Shown here: one piece after another, positions 23,620 to 32,401 of the stretch
Position numbering within the stretch: the first letter of the stretch is position 1
Layout: the number at the start of each line of letters is the position of its first letter
NCBI GenBank assembly: GCA_001543015.1
Contig: LFLC01000025.1
Coordinates: forward strand, 154,567-218,566
DNA length: 64,000 bases
DNA from: Nitrosopumilus sp. LS_AOA
Lineage (GTDB): Archaea > Thermoproteota > Nitrososphaeria > Nitrososphaerales > Nitrosopumilaceae
Reading direction: 5' to 3'
Notes under the pieces: model-generated
The model's input: only the letters and a program-made list of their open reading frames with translations
Told to the model about the DNA's origin: nothing
The model's database searches: none
Program-made: the position numbers and the translations under genes

Positions 23620-25146
23620 CTATAAAACAGAATCTTTTGTTTGAAATATCCTAGTAAAGTATTCAGAATTTTCTGAAGGTTCTTCAATATCATTAGTAAT
23701 ACCAGCTAAGTGTTTTGCAAGATTCTTTTTATAACCAATTTGCATCTGTCTTTGAATTTGTATTCTTTGAGCTTGTGGAGAACCTGCACCATGCATAGAT
23801 TCTGTAAGATAGCCCACAGAATTTCTACCAAGAGTCATATTTTCAATTAGTCTTAAAATTCTCATTCTATTTTCAACATCAACACCTTTTCTTCCTTTTA
23901 GGAATTTTTTGAGCATTGGACCAGCTACTGGATGTCTAAAGTCTTTTTCAGAGGGGAGTGTAACTACTAGTCCACCTGCAATATCTTGTGCAAGTCTACT
24001 AATCTCATATGGGAATCGAGTCACATTATGTTTACAAACTTGTGCTAACATGTCTTCATTTAGATATACACCGGATTTTAACTTATGTCCTAAATGAGAT
24101 GATGCAATACCTGCAGCAAAAATTGATTCATTAAGATGAGTCATCTCAATAATTTTATCTTTGATGTGAGATACTTTTGGTACTCCATTATAATCAGCAA
24201 TTGTAGCTGCTGCTCCAATTAGTACATCACCAAGTCCTGTTTTACATACATAGCTACGTCGATGATAACAAGTAAAACGCTCAATGAGCATTGATGCAAA
24301 CTCATGTTCACCATGCATGAAAACTTTATCCCATGGAACAAACACTCTTTCTAAAATCATTAATGCCTCTTGACCACCGTATTTTGCATTACCATCATCT
24401 ATGTCACCATCCTCCATACTTCTTGTGTCACAGGACTGTCGACCATAGATGTAAGTAACTCCTTTTGCATCTGCTGGAATTGCACCAACAAATGCCCAAT
24501 CTTTATCATTTTCTGTTAATCTAACTGTTGGCATCAAAAGTATCCAATGTGAATTAATACAACCAGTTTGATGTGCCTTGGCACCAGAAACATAGATTCC
24601 TTTATCATCAGTATCCACCACCCTAGTAAACAAATCAGGATCTTCTTGTTCTGATGGTCCCTTACTTCTATCACCTTTAGGATCAGTCATTGCACCACCA
24701 ATTACAAGATTTTCTTGTTGAACCATCTTTACAAATTCTAAGAATCGTTTATGATAATCAGTTCCATGTTTTTCATCAATTTCAAAAGTGGTAGAATGTA
24801 GAGCATTTAATGCATCCATTCCAACACATCTCTGGAAACAGGTTCCAGTATTTTGTCCCAGTGTTCTTTGCATTTTATTTTGTAAAACTAAATCTTCTGC
24901 ACTTTCTGCAATATGTAAAAATCTGTTAACTTTTAATCCAGTAATTGATGAATCAGCAGTAGCTAATGCTTCTTCACGTACTGCAAGATCATAAGTTTCT
25001 GCAACTGCATTCATTGATGGTCTAATCATTGGATGATCTACAGGTTCTTTGACTAATTCTCCAAAGAGGTAAATTATAAGATCACGATTTCTAAGACTTT
25101 CAATATAATCATCACCAGTTCTAATTGTCTTTAAGACATTAGCCAT
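23620..25146 (-). CDS. abfD: 4-hydroxybutyryl-CoA dehydratase
   Basis: A 508-residue [4Fe-4S]/FAD enzyme that converts 4-hydroxybutyryl-CoA to crotonyl-CoA, a key step of the 3-hydroxypropionate/4-hydroxybutyrate CO2-fixation cycle. The cluster ligands are visible as CFQRC (Cys103, Cys107) and as a later HRRSYVC segment; FAD-binding acyl-CoA dehydrogenase-like features include QTGCINSHW and MLIERFTCYHRRSY. The full-length protein begins MANVLKTIRTGDDYIESLRNR. The next gene on the same strand is the ADP-forming acyl-CoA synthetase. This linkage matches what is known for Nitrosopumilus. Confidence 0.93.
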   Translation of the reverse strand: MANVLKTIRTGDDYIESLRNRDLIIYLFGELVKEPVDHPMIRPSMNAVAETYDLAVREEALATADSSITGLKVNRFLHIAESAEDLVLQNKMQRTLGQNTGTCFQRCVGMDALNALHSTTFEIDEKHGTDYHKRFLEFVKMVQQENLVIGGAMTDPKGDRSKGPSEQEDPDLFTRVVDTDDKGIYVSGAKAHQTGCINSHWILLMPTVRLTENDKDWAFVGAIPADAKGVTYIYGRQSCDTRSMEDGDIDDGNAKYGGQEALMILERVFVPWDKVFMHGEHEFASMLIERFTCYHRRSYVCKTGLGDVLIGAAATIADYNGVPKVSHIKDKIIEMTHLNESIFAAGIASSHLGHKLKSGVYLNEDMLAQVCKHNVTRFPYEISRLAQDIAGGLVVTLPSEKDFRHPVAGPMLKKFLKGRKGVDVENRMRILRLIENMTLGRNSVGYLTESMHGAGSPQAQRIQIQRQMQIGYKKNLAKHLAGITNDIEEPSENSEYFTRIFQTKDSVL

Positions 25147-25217
25147 GTTACATTATTCATTTGATGTTGTATAAAAATTCTAAATTAGTATAAGCTAATT
25201 TTAGGAATGAATTACAA

Positions 25218-27314
25218 TCAGAGTCCAATTCTGACATCAAGAATTCTGCATCCCTTACCCTTCTCCATTACAAGTACAGGATTCATGTCTAATTCTTTAA
25301 TTTCTTCAAAGTCCGTTACGAGTTGAGATAATCGTTGAATGCATTCAGATAGTTTTGTAATGTCTGATGGTTTTTCACCTCTTACTCCTTGAAGTAATTT
25401 TTGAGTCTTAATTGATGCAATCATGTCATCAGCTTCAAGATTAGTTACAGGAGCTAGTTTGAAGGTTACATCTTTGAGAACCTCCACATAGATTCCTCCC
25501 ATTCCAAGCATAATGACTGGACCAAACCCAGGCTCTAATTTTGAACCAATGATTAGTTCTTTGCCACCGTTTACCATCTCAACAATCAAAACACCTTTGA
25601 TCTCAGCTTTACTGTTGTATTTTTTAGCATTTTTGATAATTGTTTTGAATGCATTTTTAATTTCAGTATCATTTGTTAAATTTACTTTAACACCACCGGC
25701 ATCAGACTTGTGAATGATTTGTGGAGATGCAATTTTCATTACCACAGGGTATCCAATTTTCTTCGCAATTTTTATTGCCTCTGATTCATTTTTAGCAAGT
25801 GCACTAGATGGTAATGGTAAACCATATGCTTTGAGAACTTCTTGTCCTTCCTCTTCAAGTAAATTTGGTCTTTTCTCTTTTTTAACCTTATCAAAAATTT
25901 TCTTGGCTTTTGCTTTGTTTACTTTGAATTTAGTTATTTTTCCTTCTTTGGTATTTACCCAAATTGCAAACTTTATCATTGCAGCTAAAGTTCTAATTGC
26001 TCCTTCAGCATAGTTGTAATAAGGAACATTTCCTTTAGCTAAAATTTCTCTGTTAGTGATTCCTTCATCTAATCCCATTAGACTTGCAAGCATTGTTTTT
26101 TTGTATTTCTTTGACATTTCAACAATCACTTCAGCTAGTTTGTCATAATCTAGAGTTCCTGAAGGAGTACACATTGTAATTACAGAACCAACCTTTGGAT
26201 GTTTGAGTACACGATCTAAAACATTATGGAATCTATTAAAATCAGCATCACCTACAATATCAACAGGATTTGCAGAGCTTCCCCAAGGAGGAATTACTTC
26301 ATCGATCTTTGGACGAATACTATCAATTTTGGCCATTCTAATTTTTGATTTAGAGCAGGCATCAGTGGAAATAATTGCAGGTCCACCTGCATTTGATACA
26401 ATAACTAAACCACCTGCAGTTGGAAGTGGTTGTTTTGAAAATGCAGTTGCATAATCAAAGAGCTCCTCCATTGTATCAACTCTGATTGCACCTGATTGTT
26501 TTAGTAAAGCATCATAAATTTCATCTGAGCCCATCAATGCCCCAGTATGAGACATTGCAGCTTTTGCACCTTCAGGACTACGTCCTGATTTTAGAACAAG
26601 TACTGGTTTTTTGAGTTTCTTTGTAATATTTTTACAAACTTTAAGGAATTCCTGACCATTTCCCATATCTTCAAGATACATTACAATAACTTCTGTCTGT
26701 TTATGATTTGCAAGGATTTTTAGAATATCAACTTCACTCATCACAGCTTTATTTCCCAGACTAACAACTGCTGAAAAACCTATTCCTTGAGCACTTGCAT
26801 CTTCTACTAATGCTGCACATATTGCACCACTTTGAGATACCAGAGCTATTTTTCCAGACTTTGGTGTAATTTTTAGAAAAGTAGAATTCATCATTGTCTT
26901 TGGATCAAGATTCATGACACCAAGACAGTTTGGTCCAATGATTTGGATTTTGTATTTTTTAGCAATATCTTTTAATTCTTGTTCACGTTTTGCACCTTCT
27001 TCATCAACCTCTTTGAAACCTGCTGTGATGATAATTACGCCTTTGATTTTTTTCTTGCCACATTCCTCTAAAACTGCTGCAACCAAAGTATTTTTGATAA
27101 CAATTACTGCAAGGTCAATTGGTTTTGGAACATCTAAAACAGTTTTGTATGCTTTTTTGTAAAAAACTGTTTCACGTGAGGGGCTAATAGGATAAACAAT
27201 TCCTTTGAAACCATTCATAATATTTGAGGTAATTGTTGCTCCAACACTTCCTCTTTTGTCAGATGCACCAATCACTGCAATTGATTTTGGAGATAAAATT
27301 GGAGAATATGTCAT
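25218..27314 (-). CDS. ADP-forming acyl-CoA synthetase, probable 4-hydroxybutyrate-CoA ligase
   Basis: A 698-residue fused NDP-forming acyl-CoA synthetase. The CoA-binding domain at the N-terminus begins ILSPKSIAVIGASDKRGS. The ligase-CoA domain contains the phosphohistidine loop MSHTGALMGSDE. The C-terminal ATP-grasp domain carries KSDAGGVKVN and LIIGSKLEPGFGPVIMLGMGG. In Nitrosopumilus an enzyme of this type activates 4-hydroxybutyrate using ATP to ADP, making the cycle energy-saving, and its gene neighbours 4-hydroxybutyryl-CoA dehydratase as here. Acetate or 3-hydroxypropionate as substrate cannot be excluded by sequence. It lies upstream of abfD on the same strand. Confidence 0.88.
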   Translation of the reverse strand: MTYSPILSPKSIAVIGASDKRGSVGATITSNIMNGFKGIVYPISPSRETVFYKKAYKTVLDVPKPIDLAVIVIKNTLVAAVLEECGKKKIKGVIIITAGFKEVDEEGAKREQELKDIAKKYKIQIIGPNCLGVMNLDPKTMMNSTFLKITPKSGKIALVSQSGAICAALVEDASAQGIGFSAVVSLGNKAVMSEVDILKILANHKQTEVIVMYLEDMGNGQEFLKVCKNITKKLKKPVLVLKSGRSPEGAKAAMSHTGALMGSDEIYDALLKQSGAIRVDTMEELFDYATAFSKQPLPTAGGLVIVSNAGGPAIISTDACSKSKIRMAKIDSIRPKIDEVIPPWGSSANPVDIVGDADFNRFHNVLDRVLKHPKVGSVITMCTPSGTLDYDKLAEVIVEMSKKYKKTMLASLMGLDEGITNREILAKGNVPYYNYAEGAIRTLAAMIKFAIWVNTKEGKITKFKVNKAKAKKIFDKVKKEKRPNLLEEEGQEVLKAYGLPLPSSALAKNESEAIKIAKKIGYPVVMKIASPQIIHKSDAGGVKVNLTNDTEIKNAFKTIIKNAKKYNSKAEIKGVLIVEMVNGGKELIIGSKLEPGFGPVIMLGMGGIYVEVLKDVTFKLAPVTNLEADDMIASIKTQKLLQGVRGEKPSDITKLSECIQRLSQLVTDFEEIKELDMNPVLVMEKGKGCRILDVRIGL

Positions 27315-27376
27315 ATTATGTTAGATCTAGGATTTTGTATAATAAAGTTATTCTCAAAAACGTCTGATCTCTAGTT

Positions 27377-27733
27377 TTAGCTTCCCAGCATTTTGCCTGC
27401 TAGATTCTCTTTTCTAGGAATCCAGACAATTGAGAGATTAGAAAATTTTCCAATAACACTCCAAGCCTCTCGTGCAAGATTTCGAAGCTGTTCATTATTT
27501 ATTGCAAATTCATGATTAAGTTGATTTACGGTGTTTTTAGAATCACTGAAAATTATGATTTCATCTTTTGAATTAACAAATTTGTTTAATGCAGAAATTA
27601 TTGCCAAATATTCAGCCTGATTATTTGTTAATTCAGGTTTTTTTTCATAAAATGATTCTCCTGTCTCTTTTACAAAATAACCATATCCACTATTTGGGCC
27701 CCCAGAGCCATCAACATAAACACTAATTCTCAT
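27377..27733 (-). CDS. RNase HI-like protein
   Basis: A 118-residue RNase H-fold protein that would cleave RNA in RNA-DNA hybrids. Catalytic positions seen: the first Asp in YVDGSGG (residue 8), the Glu in NNQAEYLAII (about residue 41) and the Asp in IFSDSKNTV (about 64). The fourth acidic residue, normally in an AD pair near the C-terminus, is absent: the sequence there reads NLAGKMLGS. The protein is short, lacking the basic protrusion. Its start overlaps the upstream membrane-protein gene by 11 nt. Confidence 0.85.
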   Translation of the reverse strand: MRISVYVDGSGGPNSGYGYFVKETGESFYEKKPELTNNQAEYLAIISALNKFVNSKDEIIIFSDSKNTVNQLNHEFAINNEQLRNLAREAWSVIGKFSNLSIVWIPRKENLAGKMLGS

Positions 27734-28166
27734 CTTTATACAACTTGGTCATTTTTACACTTAGATTAATTACTATCATGTAAATTACTGTCGATATACC
27801 TTGTGATGTAATTGATGCAAGATATGGATCGTAGCTTATCGAAAGAAAATAGTATTGAAAAACCCATCTAACAATAGTGTAAACAACTTCTGCAATTCCA
27901 AGTGATGTGATTAATTTTTTAAGATCATGTTTTAGTCTTACAGTATCTGTTTTACCTGATTCTAATCGATATTTTTTTCTGTTATCAAGATAAAACATTC
28001 CACTAAAAACAGAAAAATAAACAATGTAATCTGCAATTGTGGTATATGTAGTGTTTAGATAATCTGCTTGGTCTGATAATATTTGTGCAATAATTGCAGA
28101 AATAATAATTGATGCTGAAAATGCAATTAGAATATTTTTATTTAGTTTAAGATATTCTTGTAACAC
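27723..28166 (-). CDS. Small multi-pass membrane protein
   Basis: A 147-residue hydrophobic protein with about four membrane segments (residues 13-33, 43-60, 90-110, 118-140). GTG start. The C-terminal half contains YTIVRWVFQYYF. I do not recognise a family. It lies in a leftward run with another membrane protein (28198) and a winged-helix regulator (28508), and overlaps the RNase HI start, so the four may be one transcription unit. Function unknown. Confidence 0.55.
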   Translation of the reverse strand: MLQEYLKLNKNILIAFSASIIISAIIAQILSDQADYLNTTYTTIADYIVYFSVFSGMFYLDNRKKYRLESGKTDTVRLKHDLKKLITSLGIAEVVYTIVRWVFQYYFLSISYDPYLASITSQGISTVIYMIVINLSVKMTKLYKDEN

Positions 28167-28197
28167 AACAAATGATTATTTTGAGTTACAATTAAAC

Positions 28198-28482
28198 TCA
28201 ATCCAAAGTAATTTTTAGAAATATAATCAATCCTACAAGCTCTGCGATTCCTACTCCCATCATATATGGGAACAAATCATTTGAGAAATACATATCCATT
28301 GAGAAGTAAGCTAAGGCACCAATTACATTATGTAATAATAACATGCTAGCAACTACAATCATTCCTAATGGAAGTTGCGCTCGTGTGTTTCCATACATTT
28401 TTCCAAATATTGCAATTAAAATTCCAAGAATACCCATATTTGCAATAGATACTATAGACAGAAATAGAGAATTAGGTTCCAT
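28198..28482 (-). CDS. Small membrane protein with three helices
   Basis: A 94-residue protein with three predicted membrane helices (about 5-25, 35-60, 70-92) and a loop SMDMYFSNDLFPYMMG. It is 25 nt downstream of the winged-helix gene and read in the same direction. HTH plus small membrane protein pairs of this kind recur in thaumarchaea, and the membrane protein may be what the regulator controls or senses. That link is inferred from spacing only. Confidence 0.55.
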   Translation of the reverse strand: MEPNSLFLSIVSIANMGILGILIAIFGKMYGNTRAQLPLGMIVVASMLLLHNVIGALAYFSMDMYFSNDLFPYMMGVGIAELVGLIIFLKITLD

Positions 28483-28507
28483 TTAGAAAAAAACTCCTCT
28501 TGAGTGC

Positions 28508-28810
28508 TTATTTACTTTTAGCCAATTTTCCTTCAATTTCATCAAATGTCTCCATATTTACTTCAAGAAATGTAGAGATAAAATACATGATTCCATATTT
28601 TTCTCCCATTTTAGTAATTAAATTATTTTTTTCAAGCACCTTAATGTGATGTTGAATGGCCTTATAGTCAAGACCAAATTCCTTTGCCAATTGATTAATG
28701 TTTAATGGTTTTTCCTTTAATTTTGAAATAATTTTTAGTCGATTTAGTCCTCCACGTGTACCTGTAAAAACAAACCAAAGTAGTCTTTTTGCATCAGGAT
28801 CACTGGTCAT
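28508..28810 (-). CDS. Winged-helix transcriptional regulator (ArsR/MarR-like)
   Basis: A 100-residue DNA-binding protein. The winged helix-turn-helix covers almost the whole chain: GTRGGLNRLKIISKLKEKP, then LNQLAKEFGLDYKAIQHHIKVL as the recognition region, then the wing NNLITKMGEKYGIMYFI. There are no ligand-binding cysteines, so this is not a classical metal sensor. It is the first gene of the leftward group with two membrane proteins, which are its likely targets. Confidence 0.85.
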   Translation of the reverse strand: MTSDPDAKRLLWFVFTGTRGGLNRLKIISKLKEKPLNINQLAKEFGLDYKAIQHHIKVLEKNNLITKMGEKYGIMYFISTFLEVNMETFDEIEGKLAKSK

Positions 28811-28910
28811 AAGTAATGAAAATTATTCCTATTTACTAAAAGGTATTTTGGGATTTTAGTCAAAGTAAAAAGTATAAAACCACAATTAAACAAATTTCTT
28901 TGAAATAGAA

Positions 28911-29792
28911 ATGTCATTAAATTATGATGCACCATTATACAGACCACCTTCAGAAGCTAGGTCATTAATATTCCAGGTTACATTGGGTTGTTCATTTAAC
29001 GAATGTTCTTTTTGTGATATGTATAGATCAAAAGAATATTCAGAAAAATCATGGGATGAAATAAAGTCTGAAATTGACACTATGGCAAATTATTTGCCTG
29101 AAACTAAAAGAATATTTCTTGCAGATGGTGATGCACTTAATCTTGATTCAGAGTATATGATAAAAATTGTAAAATACATTAAAGAAAAATTTGAAAAATT
29201 GGAGAGAATTTCATGTTATGCAATGCCTATGAACATTTTAAAAAAATCCCCTGAAGAACTAAAAAAAATGAATGAGGCAGGACTTGACATGTTTTATTTA
29301 GGAATTGAGAGTGGGTCAGATATAGTATTAAAAAAAGTAACAAAGGGAGCTATTGGAAAGACAATCATCAAATCAGTAAACAAGGCAAAAGATGCAGGTT
29401 ACATAATGTCATGTATGGTAATTTTGGGGTTAGGTGGAAAAACATATTCTAAAGAACACATCAAAGGTACTGCTGAAGTGATTAATGCATGTGCACCACA
29501 TTATGTAGGTGCATTAACGCTATATCTTGAAAATGGAATTAAACAAGAATTTCTTGACAAGTTTGAAGGGGAATTTATTAAAATTAATGACGATGAATCA
29601 TTAGAAGAATTACATAGTTTACTTGATCAAATAGAAACTAAAGAAGAAATTGTATTTCGAGCAAATCATGGTTCAAATGCATATACAATCAAGGGTACTT
29701 TTCCACAAGATAAACAAGAAATGCTATCGCAAATTGATTGGATGAAACAGCATCCGGAAATTGTACGTCCTCAAGGACTAAGAGGATTCTAA
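28911..29792 (+). CDS. Radical SAM enzyme
   Basis: A 293-residue radical S-adenosylmethionine protein. The cluster site is GCSFNECSFC, a C-x4-C-x2-C spacing rather than the usual C-x3-C-x2-C; this wider spacing is known in a subgroup of COG1032-type proteins. An IFLADGDALNL strand and the SAM-binding YLGIESGSD follow. No B12-binding or auxiliary-cluster domain is present. It has no gene partner in its own direction and converges with the exported protein at 29789 (4-nt overlap). The substrate is unknown. Confidence 0.85.
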   Translation: MSLNYDAPLYRPPSEARSLIFQVTLGCSFNECSFCDMYRSKEYSEKSWDEIKSEIDTMANYLPETKRIFLADGDALNLDSEYMIKIVKYIKEKFEKLERISCYAMPMNILKKSPEELKKMNEAGLDMFYLGIESGSDIVLKKVTKGAIGKTIIKSVNKAKDAGYIMSCMVILGLGGKTYSKEHIKGTAEVINACAPHYVGALTLYLENGIKQEFLDKFEGEFIKINDDESLEELHSLLDQIETKEEIVFRANHGSNAYTIKGTFPQDKQEMLSQIDWMKQHPEIVRPQGLRGF

Positions 29793-30241
29793 ATTAGATT
29801 TTCTTGATTTAGATATACTACTTTGAATATTATTACTGTATAATCGCCATCAAAAATTTTGTTTGTGTTTCCATTATCAGAATTTAGCACTCTAAACTTG
29901 TACTCATATTGACCATTAGAATCCACATTTGTTTGGGCAAAATGAACTGCTTGATTTTCTTTGAAAATTTGAATAATCACAGGATATCCATCAACATGGT
30001 TTGCAATAGTTCCTTCAACAAATGCCCACGGTAATGAATTTTCATCAGGTGTATGGAAAAATACAGTTGATTTTTCTAATCCAATTAATTCATTTAATGG
30101 AGTAATTTCTGTTTGAGGTTCATGAGTATGTCCATTAATTGTAATTTGGCCAGGATGAGGATGAGCAAAAGCAGAATCAATTGAAAGTGAAAAAATCATA
30201 CTAATTACAAAAATACTAGAAAATAAAATCATCTTATTCAT
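29789..30241 (-). CDS. Exported protein with His-rich N-terminus
   Basis: About 150 residues. An N-terminal signal peptide (MNKMILFSSIFVISMIFSL, ending near DSAFA) is followed by HPHPGQITINGHTH, a histidine-rich segment that could bind a metal. The remaining chain is beta-rich: VEGTIANHVDGYPVIIQIF and QYEYKFRVLN resemble a single Ig/fibronectin-like domain also common in thaumarchaeal exported proteins. The ATG at 30241 is chosen because it gives a compact signal peptide; a GTG at 30256 is the alternative. No function is known. Confidence 0.65.
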   Translation of the reverse strand: MNKMILFSSIFVISMIFSLSIDSAFAHPHPGQITINGHTHEPQTEITPLNELIGLEKSTVFFHTPDENSLPWAFVEGTIANHVDGYPVIIQIFKENQAVHFAQTNVDSNGQYEYKFRVLNSDNGNTNKIFDGDYTVIIFKVVYLNQENLI

Positions 30242-30280
30242 ATCAAATTTTATCACATAGGAGTTTAAGAATTTTTCAGA

Positions 30281-30532
30281 TTATAGATTTTCAATTATTG
30301 TTTTTAGATTTTCAGGTAATTCTGGCAATTCAGTATGGCTTTCATTATTTTGTATGTTTTCAGGCCCTATTCTTCTTACTCTTTGAGTGCCAATAAGCGT
30401 ATCAATATTTCTTTGAATTTCTTTTTCAGATAATAGATTTTTTAATTTTTCAAGTACAATTTCTTCATTTTCATATTTTTTAATGGCATATTGAACAAGG
30501 ATTGTTTTCTCATCATAGGTAAATTGAGTCAT
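30281..30532 (-). CDS. Small hypothetical protein
   Basis: An 83-residue soluble protein that I do not recognise. It is predicted mostly helical, with TIDTLIG-type helices (EKEIQRNIDTLIGTQRVRRIG) in the middle and an acidic/proline tail (ELPELPENLKTIIENL). No Cys, signal or membrane segment. ATG start; divergent from the membrane gene at 30613 with an 80-nt shared promoter region. It could be a small regulator, but nothing shows this directly. Confidence 0.5.
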   Translation of the reverse strand: MTQFTYDEKTILVQYAIKKYENEEIVLEKLKNLLSEKEIQRNIDTLIGTQRVRRIGPENIQNNESHTELPELPENLKTIIENL

Positions 30533-30612
30533 ATTTACATCAAGAATTTATGGCTAATAATCGTTGATTTGTGATAAATGGTTAAAATATGATGTAAACC
30601 AAATTACCCTAC

Positions 30613-31104
30613 TTGGAAAGTAAATTACAAATAATTTCAAATGTTTTATCGATGAAAAGATATGCTACTATTGCAATAATTAGTGGGTTAGGTTTAGGAA
30701 TAATCTATTATTTTTTGACAATGTCAATGCTTCCTACACATATTGATGTTGCAGGAGATCTATTTCCAAATTATATTGCTACATCAGTTGGTTTAACAAT
30801 TGTAATTTCTTCCTTAGGTGGAATTAATTTTGCAATGGTAGCATTTAGAATAAAACGAATGAGGATGGTGAATTCTGTAAAAACAAATTCTACTGCACTA
30901 CTAGGAGGAATATTTGCAGGATTTACTCCAGGATGTCCTGCATGTACTGCACCATTAGCAATTATTTTAGGGGCAGTAGGAGGATTATCATTATTTCCAA
31001 TGCAAGGATTAGAATTAAAATTTATTTCAGTGGGAGTTTTAATTTTATCAATTTTTTGGATTGCTAGAGGTTTACAAAGTAAAAGCTGTTGTAAAATTGG
31101 ATAA
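30613..31104 (+). CDS. Membrane protein with CPxC motif
   Basis: A 163-residue protein with four hydrophobic segments. A loop between the second and third carries basic residues (FRIKRMRMVNSVK), and the third begins with GFTPGCPACTAPLAIILGAVGG, placing a CPxC pair at the membrane edge. The C-terminus is SKSCCKIG, giving two further cysteines. The start is a TTG at 30613; an ATG at 30652 would remove 13 residues. The CPxC within a helix suggests metal or redox chemistry. No family assigned. Confidence 0.6.
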   Translation: MESKLQIISNVLSMKRYATIAIISGLGLGIIYYFLTMSMLPTHIDVAGDLFPNYIATSVGLTIVISSLGGINFAMVAFRIKRMRMVNSVKTNSTALLGGIFAGFTPGCPACTAPLAIILGAVGGLSLFPMQGLELKFISVGVLILSIFWIARGLQSKSCCKIG

Positions 31105-31119
31105 ATAGTGATATAATTT

Positions 31120-31482
31120 CTAGTCTTGATTTTTGTAATACAATTGAATCACATGATCTACTACAACATTAGTATCAACATCTTTTTCTGCACTGACCAA
31201 AAGTAAAAAATCATTACCCATATAAAATGAAAAACGTTTTATTTTTTCATATTCAGACATGGTGTATTTTGTTTTGCCAAGAATTTTTGCAGTGTCTTTA
31301 CGTGCTTTCCAATGAATAATAGAAAGATTAACTAATTCATTTTGCATGTGTTCTGAAAGAGGATTTTCTAATCCCTCCCTCATTCCTCCGCCAACACAAG
31401 TAGCCCATTCATCATAAACAGAAGCAAATCTAATTTTAGGATCTGCATCTAAAATTTGTGAACAAAATTTCTCATAATCCAA
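31120..31482 (-). CDS. Conserved thaumarchaeal protein, DUF6659-like
   Basis: A 120-residue cytoplasmic protein. It shows an FCSQILDADPKIRFASVYDE start, a GGGMREGLENPL middle and a KYTMSEYEKIKRFSF segment followed by the strand FLLLVSAEKDVD. These match a family of small proteins abundant in Thaumarchaeota and unknown elsewhere; the partial protein at 1-223 looks like a divergent member. It has no metal or catalytic motif. Function unknown. Confidence 0.7.
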   Translation of the reverse strand: MDYEKFCSQILDADPKIRFASVYDEWATCVGGGMREGLENPLSEHMQNELVNLSIIHWKARKDTAKILGKTKYTMSEYEKIKRFSFYMGNDFLLLVSAEKDVDTNVVVDHVIQLYYKNQD

Positions 31483-31619
31483 TATTCTTTGTTTAATTTT
31501 GAATTATTAGAGTTTTATTGTGTTAACAAAAGTAATACAGGCATATGTACAGTAATTTTTTAAAAATAATTAAAATATAATCAATTAAATTACAAATAAT
31601 CTTTTGATTAATTATTCTC

Positions 31620-32222
31620 ATGGATACTTTTGATGCAATTAACACAAGACGTGCAATAAAAAAATTTGATAGCACATACAAAATGTCACCTGAACAAGTT
31701 AATTCCTTAATGAAATTAACAATTCTTTCACCTACTAGTTATAATCAACAAAATTGGAGATTCATTACAATAACTGATCAATTAATCAAAGAACAAATTA
31801 GTAAAGCTGCACGTAATCAATCTCAACCATCGGATGGATCTTTAGTCATAATTTTATGTGGAAACATGAATGCATGGAAAGAGGATCCCTTAAGATATTG
31901 GAAAAATTCTACTTTAGAAAAACAAGAGTATGTAAAAAATGCACTTCGTACAAAATATGCAGAGAATCCTCAAAATCAAAGAGATGAAGCAATGCGTTCA
32001 TGTGGGTTTGCAGGACAAACAATTATGCTTGCTGCAAGACAAATGGGTCTTGATTCTTGTCCCATGGTAGGTTTTGAATATGATGAATTAGCTAAAATAA
32101 TTAATTTACCTGAAGATCATTTGATTGTTTTAATGATAGTTGTTGGAAAAGCATCAGAACCTGCAAATCCACGTGGTGGTCAATTATCATTAGATAAAGT
32201 AGTTTTTGAAAACAGATTCTAG
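31620..32222 (+). CDS. Nitroreductase-family FMN protein
   Basis: A 200-residue flavoprotein of the nitroreductase superfamily (NAD(P)H-dependent reduction of nitro compounds, quinones or flavins). It opens with FDAINTRRAIKKFD, where the RR(A) motif contacts FMN phosphate. SPTSYNQQNWRF and the GFAGQTIMLAARQMGLDSCPM helix follow, then IVVGKASEP near the end. The length is typical. ATG start with an AT-rich promoter region. The physiological substrate is unknown; the neighbouring quinone-like genes at 32830 are a tempting but unproved link. Confidence 0.88.
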   Translation: MDTFDAINTRRAIKKFDSTYKMSPEQVNSLMKLTILSPTSYNQQNWRFITITDQLIKEQISKAARNQSQPSDGSLVIILCGNMNAWKEDPLRYWKNSTLEKQEYVKNALRTKYAENPQNQRDEAMRSCGFAGQTIMLAARQMGLDSCPMVGFEYDELAKIINLPEDHLIVLMIVVGKASEPANPRGGQLSLDKVVFENRF

Positions 32223-32279
32223 ATTAGAAATTTAGATTTATTCCTGTAGAGACATGAATTAGATGATTAGTATGATTCT

Positions 32280-32366
32280 TTATCCCAAAAAATGATTCAT
32301 TCCAACAATCACAATTGCCATCCCTAATGCGGCATATCCAAGATTTGCAATAGATTGAGCTTTCAT
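32280..32366 (-). CDS. 28-residue single-helix membrane peptide (candidate)
   Basis: A short leftward frame from ATG (32364-32366) to TAA (32280-32282). The product MKAQSIANLGYAALGMAIV continues into a hydrophobic stretch and ends MNHFLG. One membrane helix with a short basic N-terminus is exactly what small membrane peptides look like. No other frame competes for this gap. Could be chance, but hydrophobic order is better than random. Confidence 0.4.
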   Translation of the reverse strand: MKAQSIANLGYAALGMAIVIVGMNHFLG

Positions 32367-32401
32367 CAAAATACAATAATATATCTAGTATTTCTAATTT
32401 T

